Shown: positions 37,846 through 47,946, counted from the stretch's first letter. The stretch is 64,000 nucleotides of DNA from Rheinheimera nanhaiensis E407-8 (GCF_000296695.1 NZ_BAFK01000011.1:62001-126000), one strand, 5' to 3'. Notes: generated from the letters alone by a model not told the origin. Program-made: numbers and translations.

Positions 37846-40161
37846 TTAATTTTTCCGCCATAAAAAGGCTGCCAGTGCCGGTAATACCAAAATAGCCCCC
37901 AGCATATTGACGATAAACATAAAGGTTAACAAGATGCCCATGTCGACCTGGAACTTCAGTGCAGAGAACACCCAGGTACTGACGCCAATGGCCAGCGTAA
38001 TGCCGGTAAACAACACCGCACTGCCCCGCTCTTTTAACGCCTCAAAATAGGCCTGGCGCAGTGGTGCACCATCGCGCAGCATTTGCGTCATATTCGACAA
38101 GATATAAATGCCGTAATCGACACCGATACCAACGCCCAGCGCGATAACCGGCAAGGTTGATACGGTAAGACCAATTTGCAGCTTGGTCATCAGCGCCGTG
38201 GCCAGAACCGACACCACATACAGCGGCACTATCACTGAAATGGTCGCCCGTAAAGAACGGAAGCTCAGCAGACACAAAATAATGACTGCACCATAGACAT
38301 ACCACATCATCGGTTGCTGCGCGGCTGAAACGGCTTCATTAGTCGCTGCCATAACACCGGCAGGGCCTGAAGCCAGCATAAAGCGGGTTTGTTCATCACC
38401 CAGCTCGGCGCCATATTTTTTCGCTGCTGCGACTACCCGCTCAATGGTTTCAGCTTTATGGTCTTGTAAGAACAAGATCACCGGCATGACGGAACAATCG
38501 GCATTTAGCAGGCCCGTGCTGGTTTCAACCCGTGACGATGCCTGCACCAGAGACTGGGTATTGCGTGGCAATACCCGCCACTTGACGTTGCCCTCGTTAA
38601 AGGCAGCGTTAATTGATTTTGATACCGAGGCCAGTGACACCGCCGACTGCACACCTTCTACGTTTTCCATCAACCACTGGAAATTATCAATCCGCGCCAT
38701 AATATCGTGCTCGGTACAGGCACTGGGGATGGTTTCCACCATCACGTTCAGGTAATCCACCGATATGGCATAGCGCTCGGTAATTAAAAAGGTGTCCTGG
38801 TTGTAACGTGAATCTTCATGCAGCGCTGGCGCACCGGCATGTAAATCGCCAATTTTCAGCTGCTGGCTTTGCATATATCCCAACGCAAACAGCGCTGCGG
38901 TAATAAGTAAAATAACGGCAGCATATTTACGCGTGGCAAACGCCGACAATGCAAACCAAATTTTATCTGCAGTCGGCGACGGTGCAGCAACCTTGTCTTT
39001 GTACCGCTGGCTAAAACGAACAAATGACATCAGTACCGGCAATAAAATCAGGTTGGTCAGAATGATGACTGCCACACCTAAGCTGGCGGTAATGGCCAGT
39101 TCACGAATCACGCCGATTTCTATAATGAGCAGGGTTAAAAAGCCAACGGTGTCGGAGAGCAGTGCCACACCGCCGGGTACCAGCAGCTTGCGGAAACTGG
39201 CCTGCGCTGCCGTTTTGGCGTCCATACCTGCCGCTACGCGCTTACCGGTCGAGTTAATCATTTGCACACCGTGGCTTACACCTATGGCAAAGACTAAAAA
39301 CGGCACCAGAATTGACATAGGGTCGATACCAAAACCCATAACGGATAACAAACCCATTTGCCAAACAACGGCAATTAAAGAACAGGCAATCGGCAATATG
39401 GTTAACATTACCGAGCGGCAGAAAAAGAACACCATAATGGTGGTCACTGCAATGGCAATAGCAAAAAACAGCAATACGCCTTTAGCACCGTCAGCGACAT
39501 CGCCAACCATTTTGGCAAAACCAATAATGTGTACGCTCACTGAGTCAGACTGGTACTTGGCGCGAATGTTTTGCTCAAGGGTAGCTGCGAACGCTATCGT
39601 ATCTAATTTATCGCCGGTATCAGGGTCAACCTCTAATAACTGTGCCGAAATCATCGCACAACTGTAGTCATCGGCGACCATACGGCCAACGATGCCTGCC
39701 TTCTCGGTATTTTCTTTTACTTTGGCTAAACCTGTGTTATCGGCGACAAAATCAGCCGGGATCACCGGCCCGCCGGCAAAACCGTCTTCTACCACCTCAA
39801 CAAAGCGCGTGCTTGGACTAAACAATGACTTTACCTGCACCCGATCTACACCTGAGGTATACAGCAACTCATCGTGGGCTTGGCGCAGGGTATCGAAAAA
39901 GTTAGCGTTAAAAATATCGCCACTTTCATCACACAGTGAAATAAGAATATTGTTGGCACCACCAAAGTCCTGCGCATGACGCAGGTAGGTTTGCATATAT
40001 TCATGTTTTAACGGAATGTTTTTAGTAAAGGCAGCGTCGAGTTTGATACTGGTTGCCTTAACTAATAAAAATACGGTTGCCGCCAAAAACGCCAGGATCA
40101 CCAGTGCGCGGTGGCGAAACAGGGCATACTCAAACTTATTAACTATTCGATTTACCGTCAT
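37846..40161 (-). CDS. RND/MMPL-superfamily transporter
   Basis: An inner-membrane transporter of 771 residues with two repeats, each one helix, a large periplasmic loop and five helices. Repeat 1 has VFAIGVSHGVQMINSTGKR; repeat 2 has ALGVGIGVDYGIYILSNM near residue 680, with the Asp expected in the proton path. It is closer to MMPL/HpnN-type lipid transporters than to AcrB-type drug pumps, and no adaptor or TolC gene is adjacent. The upstream Ycf48-like gene ends one base before it, so they are co-expressed. With DUF1329 and DUF1302 nearby, I infer hydrophobic-cargo movement between membranes. Confidence 0.87.
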   Translation of the reverse strand: MTVNRIVNKFEYALFRHRALVILAFLAATVFLLVKATSIKLDAAFTKNIPLKHEYMQTYLRHAQDFGGANNILISLCDESGDIFNANFFDTLRQAHDELLYTSGVDRVQVKSLFSPSTRFVEVVEDGFAGGPVIPADFVADNTGLAKVKENTEKAGIVGRMVADDYSCAMISAQLLEVDPDTGDKLDTIAFAATLEQNIRAKYQSDSVSVHIIGFAKMVGDVADGAKGVLLFFAIAIAVTTIMVFFFCRSVMLTILPIACSLIAVVWQMGLLSVMGFGIDPMSILVPFLVFAIGVSHGVQMINSTGKRVAAGMDAKTAAQASFRKLLVPGGVALLSDTVGFLTLLIIEIGVIRELAITASLGVAVIILTNLILLPVLMSFVRFSQRYKDKVAAPSPTADKIWFALSAFATRKYAAVILLITAALFALGYMQSQQLKIGDLHAGAPALHEDSRYNQDTFLITERYAISVDYLNVMVETIPSACTEHDIMARIDNFQWLMENVEGVQSAVSLASVSKSINAAFNEGNVKWRVLPRNTQSLVQASSRVETSTGLLNADCSVMPVILFLQDHKAETIERVVAAAKKYGAELGDEQTRFMLASGPAGVMAATNEAVSAAQQPMMWYVYGAVIILCLLSFRSLRATISVIVPLYVVSVLATALMTKLQIGLTVSTLPVIALGVGIGVDYGIYILSNMTQMLRDGAPLRQAYFEALKERGSAVLFTGITLAIGVSTWVFSALKFQVDMGILLTFMFIVNMLGAILVLPALAAFLWRKN

Positions 40162-40162
40162 T

Positions 40163-41197
40163 TTATTCTAGTTCGCTTAATTGGATCGTTTTTAAACCAG
40201 TCTCAGTTACCAGCACTAATTGCTCTTTCCACACCAGGCCATTCACCACGGCTTTGCCATCTGCACGCGATAAATTGCTGAAGGTTTTGCCATCATCAAC
40301 ACTCAGCCATAACGCGCCGGCATTACCGACAATAAACAATCTGTTATTACCGTCAGAAAATACGCTATTAAAGGTGGCGGTTTCGTCAAGCTCAAACTGC
40401 GACCAACTTACGCCCTGATCTAAACTTTGAAAGGCATGACCACGCAAGCCAACAGCCACTAAGCTCATACCACTGCTACGGGTAATGTCAAACAATGAGC
40501 CGTTGTAAAACTCTTCCAGCCGCTGCCAGTTTTGCCCCTGGTCAAGGCTTTTTGCCACAAAGCCCGCTTCGCCAACCAGATACAACACGTTACCATCGGC
40601 ATACAGCCGGTTAAAATGTGGCAATACGGCACCAAGTTCAATTTGGTACAGCTCAGGGTCAGTCTCTTCCAGCTCGGCCAGATATTCCTGATCATCTTCG
40701 GCTAAAAGCTCTGCCTGAAACTCCATTTGCCAGTTGTTGCCACCGTCAGTTGTGCGATAAAACAGCCCATAGGCCCCAACGGCTATGCCCTGTTGTTCAT
40801 TAAAAAAGTAAATATCAAACAGCGGCTTGTCATTTTGCGGCGCATAATGCTGTAACGTCCAGCTTAAGCCTCCGTCCGATGTCATTAAAATACTGGCATC
40901 GTGGCCCACCGCCCAGCCCTGCTGCTTATTAATAAAATACACGCTATTAAGGTTAGCCTGCACCGGTACCTGAGCTTGCTGCCAGCTTTTGGCATCGTCG
41001 GACAGCAGAATATGCCCCCGCTCACCCACGGCAACCAGACGCTGTTCAGCAACACTGATAATATCGGTTAACAACGCCTTATCGGCTAAAACTGCAGGAT
41101 AAGCCGCTGCCGGTTGCATACTATTGTCGTCGCCGGTCACTGCGTTAGACCAAACCAGGGTGGGTAGCAGCACCAGACTGAGGATTGTTTTATACAT
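40163..41197 (-). CDS. Ycf48-like beta-propeller (BNR/Asp-box repeats), exported
   Basis: A 344-residue secreted protein with signal peptide MYKTILSLVLLPTLVWSNA. Repeats of the type GxxVGxxGxxxxSxDxGxxW are visible: GERGHILLSDDAKSWQQ, GHDASILMTSDGGLSWTLQ, GAYGLFYRTTDGGNNWQME, GEAGFVAKSLDQGQNWQR. These are Asp-box propeller blades like those of photosystem assembly factor Ycf48; here there is no photosynthesis. It probably serves as a periplasmic scaffold for the RND transporter encoded 1 nt downstream. It is separated from DUF1329 by a terminator-like hairpin. Confidence 0.82.
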   Translation of the reverse strand: MYKTILSLVLLPTLVWSNAVTGDDNSMQPAAAYPAVLADKALLTDIISVAEQRLVAVGERGHILLSDDAKSWQQAQVPVQANLNSVYFINKQQGWAVGHDASILMTSDGGLSWTLQHYAPQNDKPLFDIYFFNEQQGIAVGAYGLFYRTTDGGNNWQMEFQAELLAEDDQEYLAELEETDPELYQIELGAVLPHFNRLYADGNVLYLVGEAGFVAKSLDQGQNWQRLEEFYNGSLFDITRSSGMSLVAVGLRGHAFQSLDQGVSWSQFELDETATFNSVFSDGNNRLFIVGNAGALWLSVDDGKTFSNLSRADGKAVVNGLVWKEQLVLVTETGLKTIQLSELE

Positions 41198-41230
41198 AGT
41201 CTGAGTTATTACTCTAAAAAATCGTTAAAA

Positions 41231-41258
41231 TAAAAACGGTTGGCACCAGGCCAACCGT
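41231..41258 (-). terminator. internal terminator between DUF1329 and Ycf48-like gene
   Basis: Arms ACGGTTGGC (41236-41244) and GCCAACCGT (41250-41258) pair perfectly; on the minus strand a TTTTTATTTT run follows. It lies 19 bp after the DUF1329 stop and 34 bp before the Ycf48-like start. It should reduce expression of the downstream transporter pair relative to DUF1302-DUF1329. Confidence 0.82.
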
Positions 41259-41276
41259 CATTATGCCGTTGTTAAA

Positions 41277-42638
41277 TTAACGGGTTCCTTCACGACGTAG
41301 TGCTGCAGGCGTGAAATCCGCATCTGTCAGGTTAACAGAGAAGTTATACATCTTGTCTTCATTATCCAGACCGATAGCGATGTAACGGCGCGAGTTAAGG
41401 TCATGATAAACCTCTAACGTGCTCCAGTGTGTCGGCACTTCATAATAGTTCAGACCGTGCGCAACCGCGACCCGATACAGCTCATTGCGGTTGTCATACA
41501 GATCGGCAACATGGATTTGCCAGCTGTCTTCGTCGATATAAAACACGCGCTTACCATACACATGGCGGGTATTTTCTTTCAGCGTTGCCTCTACTACCCA
41601 AACGCGGTGTTTTTCCCAGCGCACATACTCAGGGTTAATATGACCGGCCATCAGTAAGTCAGCATATTTCACTTCATTACTGTGCAGCTTGTAGCTGTTA
41701 TAAGGAATGTACAGCTCTTGCTTGCCTTTTAACTCCCAGTTGTAACGATCTGGCGAGCCGTTAAACATATCGAAGTCATCTGTAGTACGTAAACCGTCTG
41801 ATGCGGTGCCTGGTGCATCGTAAGCTACGTTAGGTGCACGACGAACCCGGCGCTGCCCAGTATTATAAGTCCAGGCCTGACGTGGGGTTTTTACCTGATC
41901 CATGGTTTCATGTACCAACAGTGCTGTACCGGCTAAGCGCGCTGGTGAGGTAACACCTTGCTTAAAGCGGAACAAAATGTTCTCTGCAGTCAGGGCTTCT
42001 GCTGTTGCATTAGGCTCTGAATATTTGAACATGATTTGCTCATCAAAACCGATAATGGTGTAAGCACCCGCCGCTGTAGGTGCCGCCTGGCCACCATTCC
42101 GGCTCGCCGCTACGCCACGAAAGCGAAGTAAATGGTTCCATATTGCTTCCAAACCGTTTTGCGGAATAGGAAACGGAATGCCGATAGCTGCGTTGACAAT
42201 ACCGTTACCGCCTTCAATCAGCTCTGCTTTAGTTGCAATGGCTTTAGTGGCGTCATACACATATTGCGGGTAAGACGCCGTACGGCGTGTTTGATAAATA
42301 TTCATCTTGTAAGTATCAGGATAAATATCAAACAGCTTAATTTGTCCCGGACTTAGCAGTGCTTTGTACTGATCAAGATTAGATTTATCAATAGTCACTA
42401 ATACCTTGTCGTCTTTAAACGGATCCGGGTGGTGCATACCAGGTGTATAACCCGCTGGCGCTTCGGTGATACCACCAGTCCAGGCAGGAATTGAACCATC
42501 TGCATTGGCAGCCTTTTCTGCGCCCATGGGTGTTAAGTCGTTACCCAGCCTCGCTGCCTGCTCAGGGCTAATTTTAGCCATGGCTGAACAGCTAAGCACC
42601 AGTGCGATGGCTGATGAAAGTAGGGTGAGTTTTTTCAT
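41277..42638 (-). CDS. DUF1329 periplasmic protein (LolA/LolB-like fold family)
   Basis: A 453-residue exported protein with signal peptide MKKLTLLSSAIALVLSCSAMA. Family features include ISPEQAARLGNDLTPMGAE, WTYNTGQRRVRRAPNVAYD, DDFDMFNGSPDRYNWELKG and HRVWVVEATL. DUF1329 proteins are structurally related to lipoprotein/lipid carriers of the LolA/LolB type, so a periplasmic hydrophobic-molecule shuttle is plausible. It lies 16 nt after DUF1302 and is cotranscribed with it. The exact ligand is unknown. Confidence 0.88.
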   Translation of the reverse strand: MKKLTLLSSAIALVLSCSAMAKISPEQAARLGNDLTPMGAEKAANADGSIPAWTGGITEAPAGYTPGMHHPDPFKDDKVLVTIDKSNLDQYKALLSPGQIKLFDIYPDTYKMNIYQTRRTASYPQYVYDATKAIATKAELIEGGNGIVNAAIGIPFPIPQNGLEAIWNHLLRFRGVAASRNGGQAAPTAAGAYTIIGFDEQIMFKYSEPNATAEALTAENILFRFKQGVTSPARLAGTALLVHETMDQVKTPRQAWTYNTGQRRVRRAPNVAYDAPGTASDGLRTTDDFDMFNGSPDRYNWELKGKQELYIPYNSYKLHSNEVKYADLLMAGHINPEYVRWEKHRVWVVEATLKENTRHVYGKRVFYIDEDSWQIHVADLYDNRNELYRVAVAHGLNYYEVPTHWSTLEVYHDLNSRRYIAIGLDNEDKMYNFSVNLTDADFTPAALRREGTR

Positions 42639-42654
42639 AATTAGTGCTCGTCCC

Positions 42655-44739
42655 TTAAATAGAGTACTTGACGTTAAAAGAGATAAAATCGCGGTCGGCT
42701 ACGTTATTGGTCGTGCCTTGACCACCCCAGAATACGTTGTATGACAGCTCGCCTGACCACTTGTTCAGGTAGTCAAAACTGATGGCATAAGCCAACGATT
42801 TGCGATCTTCTACGAACATAAACAATGGGTCTGGTGTAATACCATTAACATCGTGTGAAAACACCGCACGTTGTGACAAGTTTACGCCAGCAAACACGTT
42901 GTTGTAATCAAGTTTGGCCAGTAAACGATAACCCCAGGCCGATGCTGTTGGAAACGGGTTGGTCTCTGGGCCGTCGGACAAACCAGTATGTAAACCCGGA
43001 ATTGCAACTCCTGCACCGTTTAACAGCGGTGCTCCACTACGATCGGTATTAGGACCGTTTAAGCGCAGTACAGACGGATCAGGCATATCCTGAATGCGAA
43101 TACCACCTATCTCGGCTAACAAACTTACGTTGTCAGAGCCCCATGCCGGACCAACTAAATGGGTAAAGGTCATCTGCGCTTGCAGAGTGTCAGACAGGAT
43201 AAAACCATTCGCCTTAGCACCCGGTTGAACCTTTTCACCATAACGCGGATCGCGGCCAATTTGGGAAATACCGGCCAGATCTGGACGCAAACCCGCGTTT
43301 GCCAGCTGCTCTGGCATACCAGCATACAGAATTTCAACATCATCAATTTGCAGCGGCTCATCCTGACGATATGAAATTTCACCGGCAACAGAGGTATCGC
43401 CTACGGTGGTGTTGAAGCTAAAACCGTACAGCTTAATATCTTCTGGGTACTCAATTAGCGCTTTAGAAAAAGCGGCTAATTGAGTGATGTTTTCTTTGGT
43501 TACACCACCACTGGCAGCCATTGCTGCCAAGCGGCCGATATCAGCACCAACTTGAGAAAAATCAGAAGCGATACCAGATATTACCGGGGTACGGCTGTGA
43601 TAGTTCATATAGTACAGCGCAAACTCGGTATCATTCAGATCCGGTGAGAAGTATTCAAACTTAATACCGTACTGTCCACCGTCTTCTGGTTCAATCTCGC
43701 CAGCGCTGCCAAAAGGCCGTAACGTGACCTTGGTCGGATAAGCCAAATAAGCCTGTGCCGCCAGTGCCGGATCTAACGCACCTGATGCCACGCCACCCGC
43801 TAAGGCATTTAGGCTGCTGAGTAAATAAGCCAAATCAATATCAGGGTTACCAGCAAAACCTAACTGTACGTTTTGAGCATAACCGCCTTCACCGGCAAAG
43901 TCATTGGTAGAGAAGTACGTACCAGGAACCGGCAGATAGCTATTTACCCACTCATATTGGTAGAACAACTCAGTTGACAGATTATCGGTTAAACCGATGT
44001 TCAGCGTTGCCATACCAACCGGGATATAAGCCTCTTTTAAATCAGCACCGGGTGAGCGCAATACACCCACGTCGATTGGCGTAGAGTTAATGCCATGCGG
44101 AATAAAGGTACTTTCGCCCCAGCTTAATACCTGCTGCCCCACTTTGATGGTGACAGGGTTCATACCGTCATTAAAACTGAAATTACCATAAACGTACGCG
44201 TCCAGCAGTCGGACGTCACGGCAGGTTAAATCACGCGCATCATCATCGGCACAAGGGTCTACACGCTGGCCAGACAGTGGGTTAGTATAAGCACCGTCTT
44301 TGTCCATCAGGGCAAAGTCGTAGAAATACATAAAGCGGGTAAATAAGCCAATATTGTCTTTGGTAATGGATAATTCATGCAGGCCTTTAAACAGGCTGCT
44401 GAACATATCGCCGCGGTCATAATTCAGGTTACCGGCATCGCCGTTACTGGAGTAAGCACCTGGCTGTTGCCAGATTTGCGAAGGCGCATAGATTGGGTTA
44501 GTCGCGGCGTTGTAGCCAGTCCAGTCGAAGCGCGGGTGGTTTACCTTACTGATGGTATCCCAGTCACGGTCTTCCATGCGCCAGCTGCCACCGTATGAGA
44601 ACGTTGAGTCAAACGTAATATTTACGTCGCCCACCGTCCAGGATGCTGCCTGCACCGGTGCCATTGACAAGGCAAACAGTGCTGACGCAACACCCAACGC
44701 TAAGGGTTTCTTAGCAAAGGTTATTGACCTTTTATTCAT
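42655..44739 (-). CDS. DUF1302 outer-membrane beta-barrel protein
   Basis: A 694-residue exported protein with a long signal peptide ending in MAPVQAASW. The mature part starts with TVGDVNITFDSTFSYGGSWR, as is typical for DUF1302, and has many alternating hydrophobic strands, ending in FISFNVKYSI. It probably forms an outer-membrane barrel. Two Cys (DPCADDDARDLTCR) may make a disulfide in a loop. The SD GGGGGGAGA lies 8 nt upstream of the ATG. It is the first gene of the four-gene envelope cluster. Confidence 0.86.
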   Translation of the reverse strand: MNKRSITFAKKPLALGVASALFALSMAPVQAASWTVGDVNITFDSTFSYGGSWRMEDRDWDTISKVNHPRFDWTGYNAATNPIYAPSQIWQQPGAYSSNGDAGNLNYDRGDMFSSLFKGLHELSITKDNIGLFTRFMYFYDFALMDKDGAYTNPLSGQRVDPCADDDARDLTCRDVRLLDAYVYGNFSFNDGMNPVTIKVGQQVLSWGESTFIPHGINSTPIDVGVLRSPGADLKEAYIPVGMATLNIGLTDNLSTELFYQYEWVNSYLPVPGTYFSTNDFAGEGGYAQNVQLGFAGNPDIDLAYLLSSLNALAGGVASGALDPALAAQAYLAYPTKVTLRPFGSAGEIEPEDGGQYGIKFEYFSPDLNDTEFALYYMNYHSRTPVISGIASDFSQVGADIGRLAAMAASGGVTKENITQLAAFSKALIEYPEDIKLYGFSFNTTVGDTSVAGEISYRQDEPLQIDDVEILYAGMPEQLANAGLRPDLAGISQIGRDPRYGEKVQPGAKANGFILSDTLQAQMTFTHLVGPAWGSDNVSLLAEIGGIRIQDMPDPSVLRLNGPNTDRSGAPLLNGAGVAIPGLHTGLSDGPETNPFPTASAWGYRLLAKLDYNNVFAGVNLSQRAVFSHDVNGITPDPLFMFVEDRKSLAYAISFDYLNKWSGELSYNVFWGGQGTTNNVADRDFISFNVKYSI

Positions 44740-45057
44740 CTTGTTATCTCCCCCCCTGTCCCTGCAGGTTTTTCAGTTTTTTCTAGTTATGTCGCCCAGC
44801 CAACTGATCCGAGCTCAGCTTACTTAGTTAAAATAATTACATCATTTCAGGTTGCAGGCAAGGCCTGCCTCGCCGTAAATCTGTTGATTTGTATTCAGTT
44901 TTTACATTTAACGCTTAAGTTTCGGCCATTTCAGCTATCTACTGGTTTAACACCCCATTATGAAAGCGGCCGCATTATCTATAAGCCAATGAAATTAAAG
45001 GCCAAACCTTTCTCATGCGCAAGCTGGAAATTAAATATATCGTTTAAAGTATCTACT
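44740..45057. other. 318-bp gene-free region before the envelope cluster
   Basis: This A/T-rich stretch should hold the promoter of the DUF1302-DUF1329 transcript. I see no tRNA, small ORF with a good RBS, or strong terminator in it. A short GGCA-AGGCC-TGCC partial dyad lies near 44855-44872. No sure promoter could be assigned. Confidence 0.4.
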
Positions 45058-45279
45058 CTAATTAATTTTTTCTAACGCAACAAAAGCACCTTGCTCTGTT
45101 ACCGTCAGCCGAAAGCGACCGCGAAAGCCGAGTATATCAATATAGCGGCGAAAATGGCGAAACTGCAGCTGTATCCGCTCGCCATTATCTGCAGTAACGA
45201 CCACATACTTAATAAACCCCTTGTAATAAGCCTCGCACTGCTCATAGCTTAGGCTGGCATTGAAAAAGTATTGGCGCAT
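45058..45279 (-). CDS. DUF2835 small protein
   Basis: A 73-residue cytoplasmic protein of the DUF2835 family, common in marine gammaproteobacteria and of unknown function. It opens with MRQYFFNASLSYEQCEAYY and has RIQLQFRHFRRYIDILGFRG, a basic, aromatic-rich segment that looks nucleic-acid friendly. Its ATG overlaps the pepN stop by one base (TAATG), so its translation is coupled to pepN. Confidence 0.8.
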   Translation of the reverse strand: MRQYFFNASLSYEQCEAYYKGFIKYVVVTADNGERIQLQFRHFRRYIDILGFRGRFRLTVTEQGAFVALEKIN

Positions 45280-47861
45280 TAATTAAGGCTTCGGCTGACC
45301 TTTTCGTACAAATCATTACTAATAGCAGCTAACTGGGATAACTGCAGCAAAGCTTGGCGCATTAACGACTGACGCTTGGCATCATAGCGACGCCAACTTA
45401 ATAATGGCGTTACCAGCCGCGCGGCCACCTGCGGGTTTATCGCATCCACTTTTGCCACCGTTTGCTGTAACAGCGCGTAGCCCCTACCGTCGGCACGATG
45501 AAATTGTGCGGCATTACGCATACTAAAGGCACTGAACAGCGCTCGGATCCGGTTTGGATTTTGCCAGCTGAATAGCGGATGCTGCAGCATGTGCTCTATA
45601 CCGCTAAATACCTGTTCAGTCGGATCAGTTGCTGCCAGTGAGAATGCTTTATCAGTTGCCAGCGCATCCTGATACCACTTTTCACTAAAGCGTTGCAGCA
45701 GCTGTGCAAACAAGACGGCGGAGCCTTGCTGTGCCGCTTGCAGTGCGGAGATCGTATCGGTCATGTTATCAGACTGGTGATAATGGCGACGGATCAGCTC
45801 TTCCCTGCCCAGCAGCGCCAGATAATGTAAACATACAGCGCGCAAATGCCGTCGGCCTGCTGCATCTTGCTGATACTGATAGGGCTCGCAGCCCAAGGTG
45901 TGATAACAGTTCAGCAGAGCTTGTGCTAAGCAGTTGGCCAGGTGCAGAGACAGCTGTTTACGTGCATCGATAATGGCGTCAACCGGAATTTCTGCATATT
46001 GCTCGGCCAGCGTATCAAAATCCGGTAGAGTTAACAGTTCGGCACTTAGCGCGGTGTCATTACCTGGCTGTGCCAGCAACTGCGATAACAGGGTAAACAA
46101 AGTGTCCGGTAATAGTGCCTCCAAGGGGTGTCCCTTAATCAGCTGAGCAATTTGGCGGCTCCAGTATTGCTGCATGGCATCCCAGCGCGCTACACCATCG
46201 GTCGCGTTTGTTGCTATATACAACAAATTTTCATCACTGCTGTTAACGTGTAATTTAACCGGGGCCGAGAATTGCTCCAGCCATACCACTACCGGCTCAG
46301 CGCTGATATTAACAAAGTTAAACTCTGCAACAGCCTCAGTCAGCGTTAACAAATGGCGCTGGCTGGCGGCGCCGGGTATTAATAGCTCAACTTTTACTGG
46401 CAACACCAATGGCTGTTTCTCTGCCTGATCGGCAGTGGCTGGCGTATGCTGCTGTAACACCAAGCGTAATTGTTTTGTACTGGCGTCATACTGCTGGCTG
46501 ACGCTAAGCTCTGGTGTACCCGACTGACTATACCAGCGCGCGAAGGCGGTTAAATCAACACCACTGGCATCTTGCATCGCCTGTAAAAAGTCATCACAGG
46601 TAACGGCCTGGCCATCATGGCGGCGTAAATACAGTGTAAGGCCGTCGGCAAAAGCTTGTTTACCCAACAAGGTTTGCAGCATACGGATAACCTCTGCCCC
46701 TTTGTCGTATACCGTCACGGTGTAAAAATTATTCATCTCCAGCACCTGCTCGGGCCGGATTGGGTGTGACATCGGGCTGGCATCTTCAGCAAATTGGGCG
46801 GTTTTGATCAGTTTAATGGCGTCTATACGGCACAAGGTCGGCGAGCTCATGTCGGCGCTAAACTCCTGATCGCGAAATACTGTCAGGCCTTCTTTTAAGC
46901 TCAGTTGAAACCAGTCACGGCAAGTGACTCTGTTGCCGGTCCAGTTGTGAAAGTACTCATGGCCGATAATAGATTCGATATTAAAGTAATCACGATCAGT
47001 CGCTGTCGCTGCATCCGCCAACACATACTTGCTGTTAAATACATTCAGGCCTTTGTTTTCCATGGCGCCCATATTAAAAAAGTCGACCGCAACCACCATG
47101 TACACATCCAGATCATATTCCAGATTAAAACGCTGTTCATCCCATGCCATCGCCCGCTTTAAAGCGGCTAAGGCGAAGTGACCTTTATCGCCTTGGCCTT
47201 TGTCCACATACAGCTGCAAACTGACATTGCGGCCGGACTGCGTGCAGAACTGATCTTCCAACACATCAAAGTCACCCGCGACCAGGGCAAATAAATAGCT
47301 GGGTTTAGGAAAAGGATCATGCCAGCGCACCACCCGCCTGCCCTGCGCATCAAAATGCTCGGCCACTTTATTACCATTGGATAATAAGTACGGATACTGC
47401 TCGGCATCAGCAATAATAGTAACGCTGTACTGCGCCAGCACATCCGGCCGGTCAAGAAAATAACTGATACGGCGAAAGCCCTCTGCCTCACATTGCGTGC
47501 AGAAGGTAGTACCCGCAAGATACAAGCCTTCCAGTGCAGTATTCTGCTGTGGCGCTACTATCGTGACGATAGTCAGGCGGCAGCTGTCAGGTAAAGCGGT
47601 TAATATCAGGCTGTTATCATCCAGCTGATACTGAGTGTCGCTAAGTGGTATATCATCGATAGCCACACTGACTAACTGAAGCTGCTGGCCATCAAGATGC
47701 AGTGGCTCGCTATCACGCAGGCGTCGTAGCTGCATTACCGATGTTACCCGGGTCGCCTTTGGGTCAAGCTCAAACGTCAGGTCTATGTTATCGATACAAA
47801 AAGCCGGGCTTTGGTAATCATGACGGGACTTAGCTACTCGGCGCTGATTGGGCTGCGACAT
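45279..47861 (-). CDS. pepN: aminopeptidase N (M1 family)
   Basis: PepN is a cytoplasmic zinc aminopeptidase of broad specificity that completes protein turnover. At 860 residues it is of the enteric type (870). The substrate motif GAMENKG is followed by HEYFHNWTGNRVTCRDWFQL near residue 297 with the zinc ligands H, H and the downstream E in SLKEGLTVFRDQEF. The C-terminal helical domain is complete. An AGGA-like SD lies upstream of the ATG. Confidence 0.97.
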   Translation of the reverse strand: MSQPNQRRVAKSRHDYQSPAFCIDNIDLTFELDPKATRVTSVMQLRRLRDSEPLHLDGQQLQLVSVAIDDIPLSDTQYQLDDNSLILTALPDSCRLTIVTIVAPQQNTALEGLYLAGTTFCTQCEAEGFRRISYFLDRPDVLAQYSVTIIADAEQYPYLLSNGNKVAEHFDAQGRRVVRWHDPFPKPSYLFALVAGDFDVLEDQFCTQSGRNVSLQLYVDKGQGDKGHFALAALKRAMAWDEQRFNLEYDLDVYMVVAVDFFNMGAMENKGLNVFNSKYVLADAATATDRDYFNIESIIGHEYFHNWTGNRVTCRDWFQLSLKEGLTVFRDQEFSADMSSPTLCRIDAIKLIKTAQFAEDASPMSHPIRPEQVLEMNNFYTVTVYDKGAEVIRMLQTLLGKQAFADGLTLYLRRHDGQAVTCDDFLQAMQDASGVDLTAFARWYSQSGTPELSVSQQYDASTKQLRLVLQQHTPATADQAEKQPLVLPVKVELLIPGAASQRHLLTLTEAVAEFNFVNISAEPVVVWLEQFSAPVKLHVNSSDENLLYIATNATDGVARWDAMQQYWSRQIAQLIKGHPLEALLPDTLFTLLSQLLAQPGNDTALSAELLTLPDFDTLAEQYAEIPVDAIIDARKQLSLHLANCLAQALLNCYHTLGCEPYQYQQDAAGRRHLRAVCLHYLALLGREELIRRHYHQSDNMTDTISALQAAQQGSAVLFAQLLQRFSEKWYQDALATDKAFSLAATDPTEQVFSGIEHMLQHPLFSWQNPNRIRALFSAFSMRNAAQFHRADGRGYALLQQTVAKVDAINPQVAARLVTPLLSWRRYDAKRQSLMRQALLQLSQLAAISNDLYEKVSRSLN

Positions 47862-47946
47862 CGGAGTTCCTGCGGTTATCGTCGGTTAACGTTATCGTTG
47901 GCTAAAGTTATCGACAGTTGAGTATGTGTTGAGTAAGTATAGTGAT

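Noticed and set aside
38933-39667. Open frame of 244 codons on the plus strand
   Set aside because: It lies wholly antisense to the RND transporter, has low-complexity composition and no SD; it is a shadow of the real gene.
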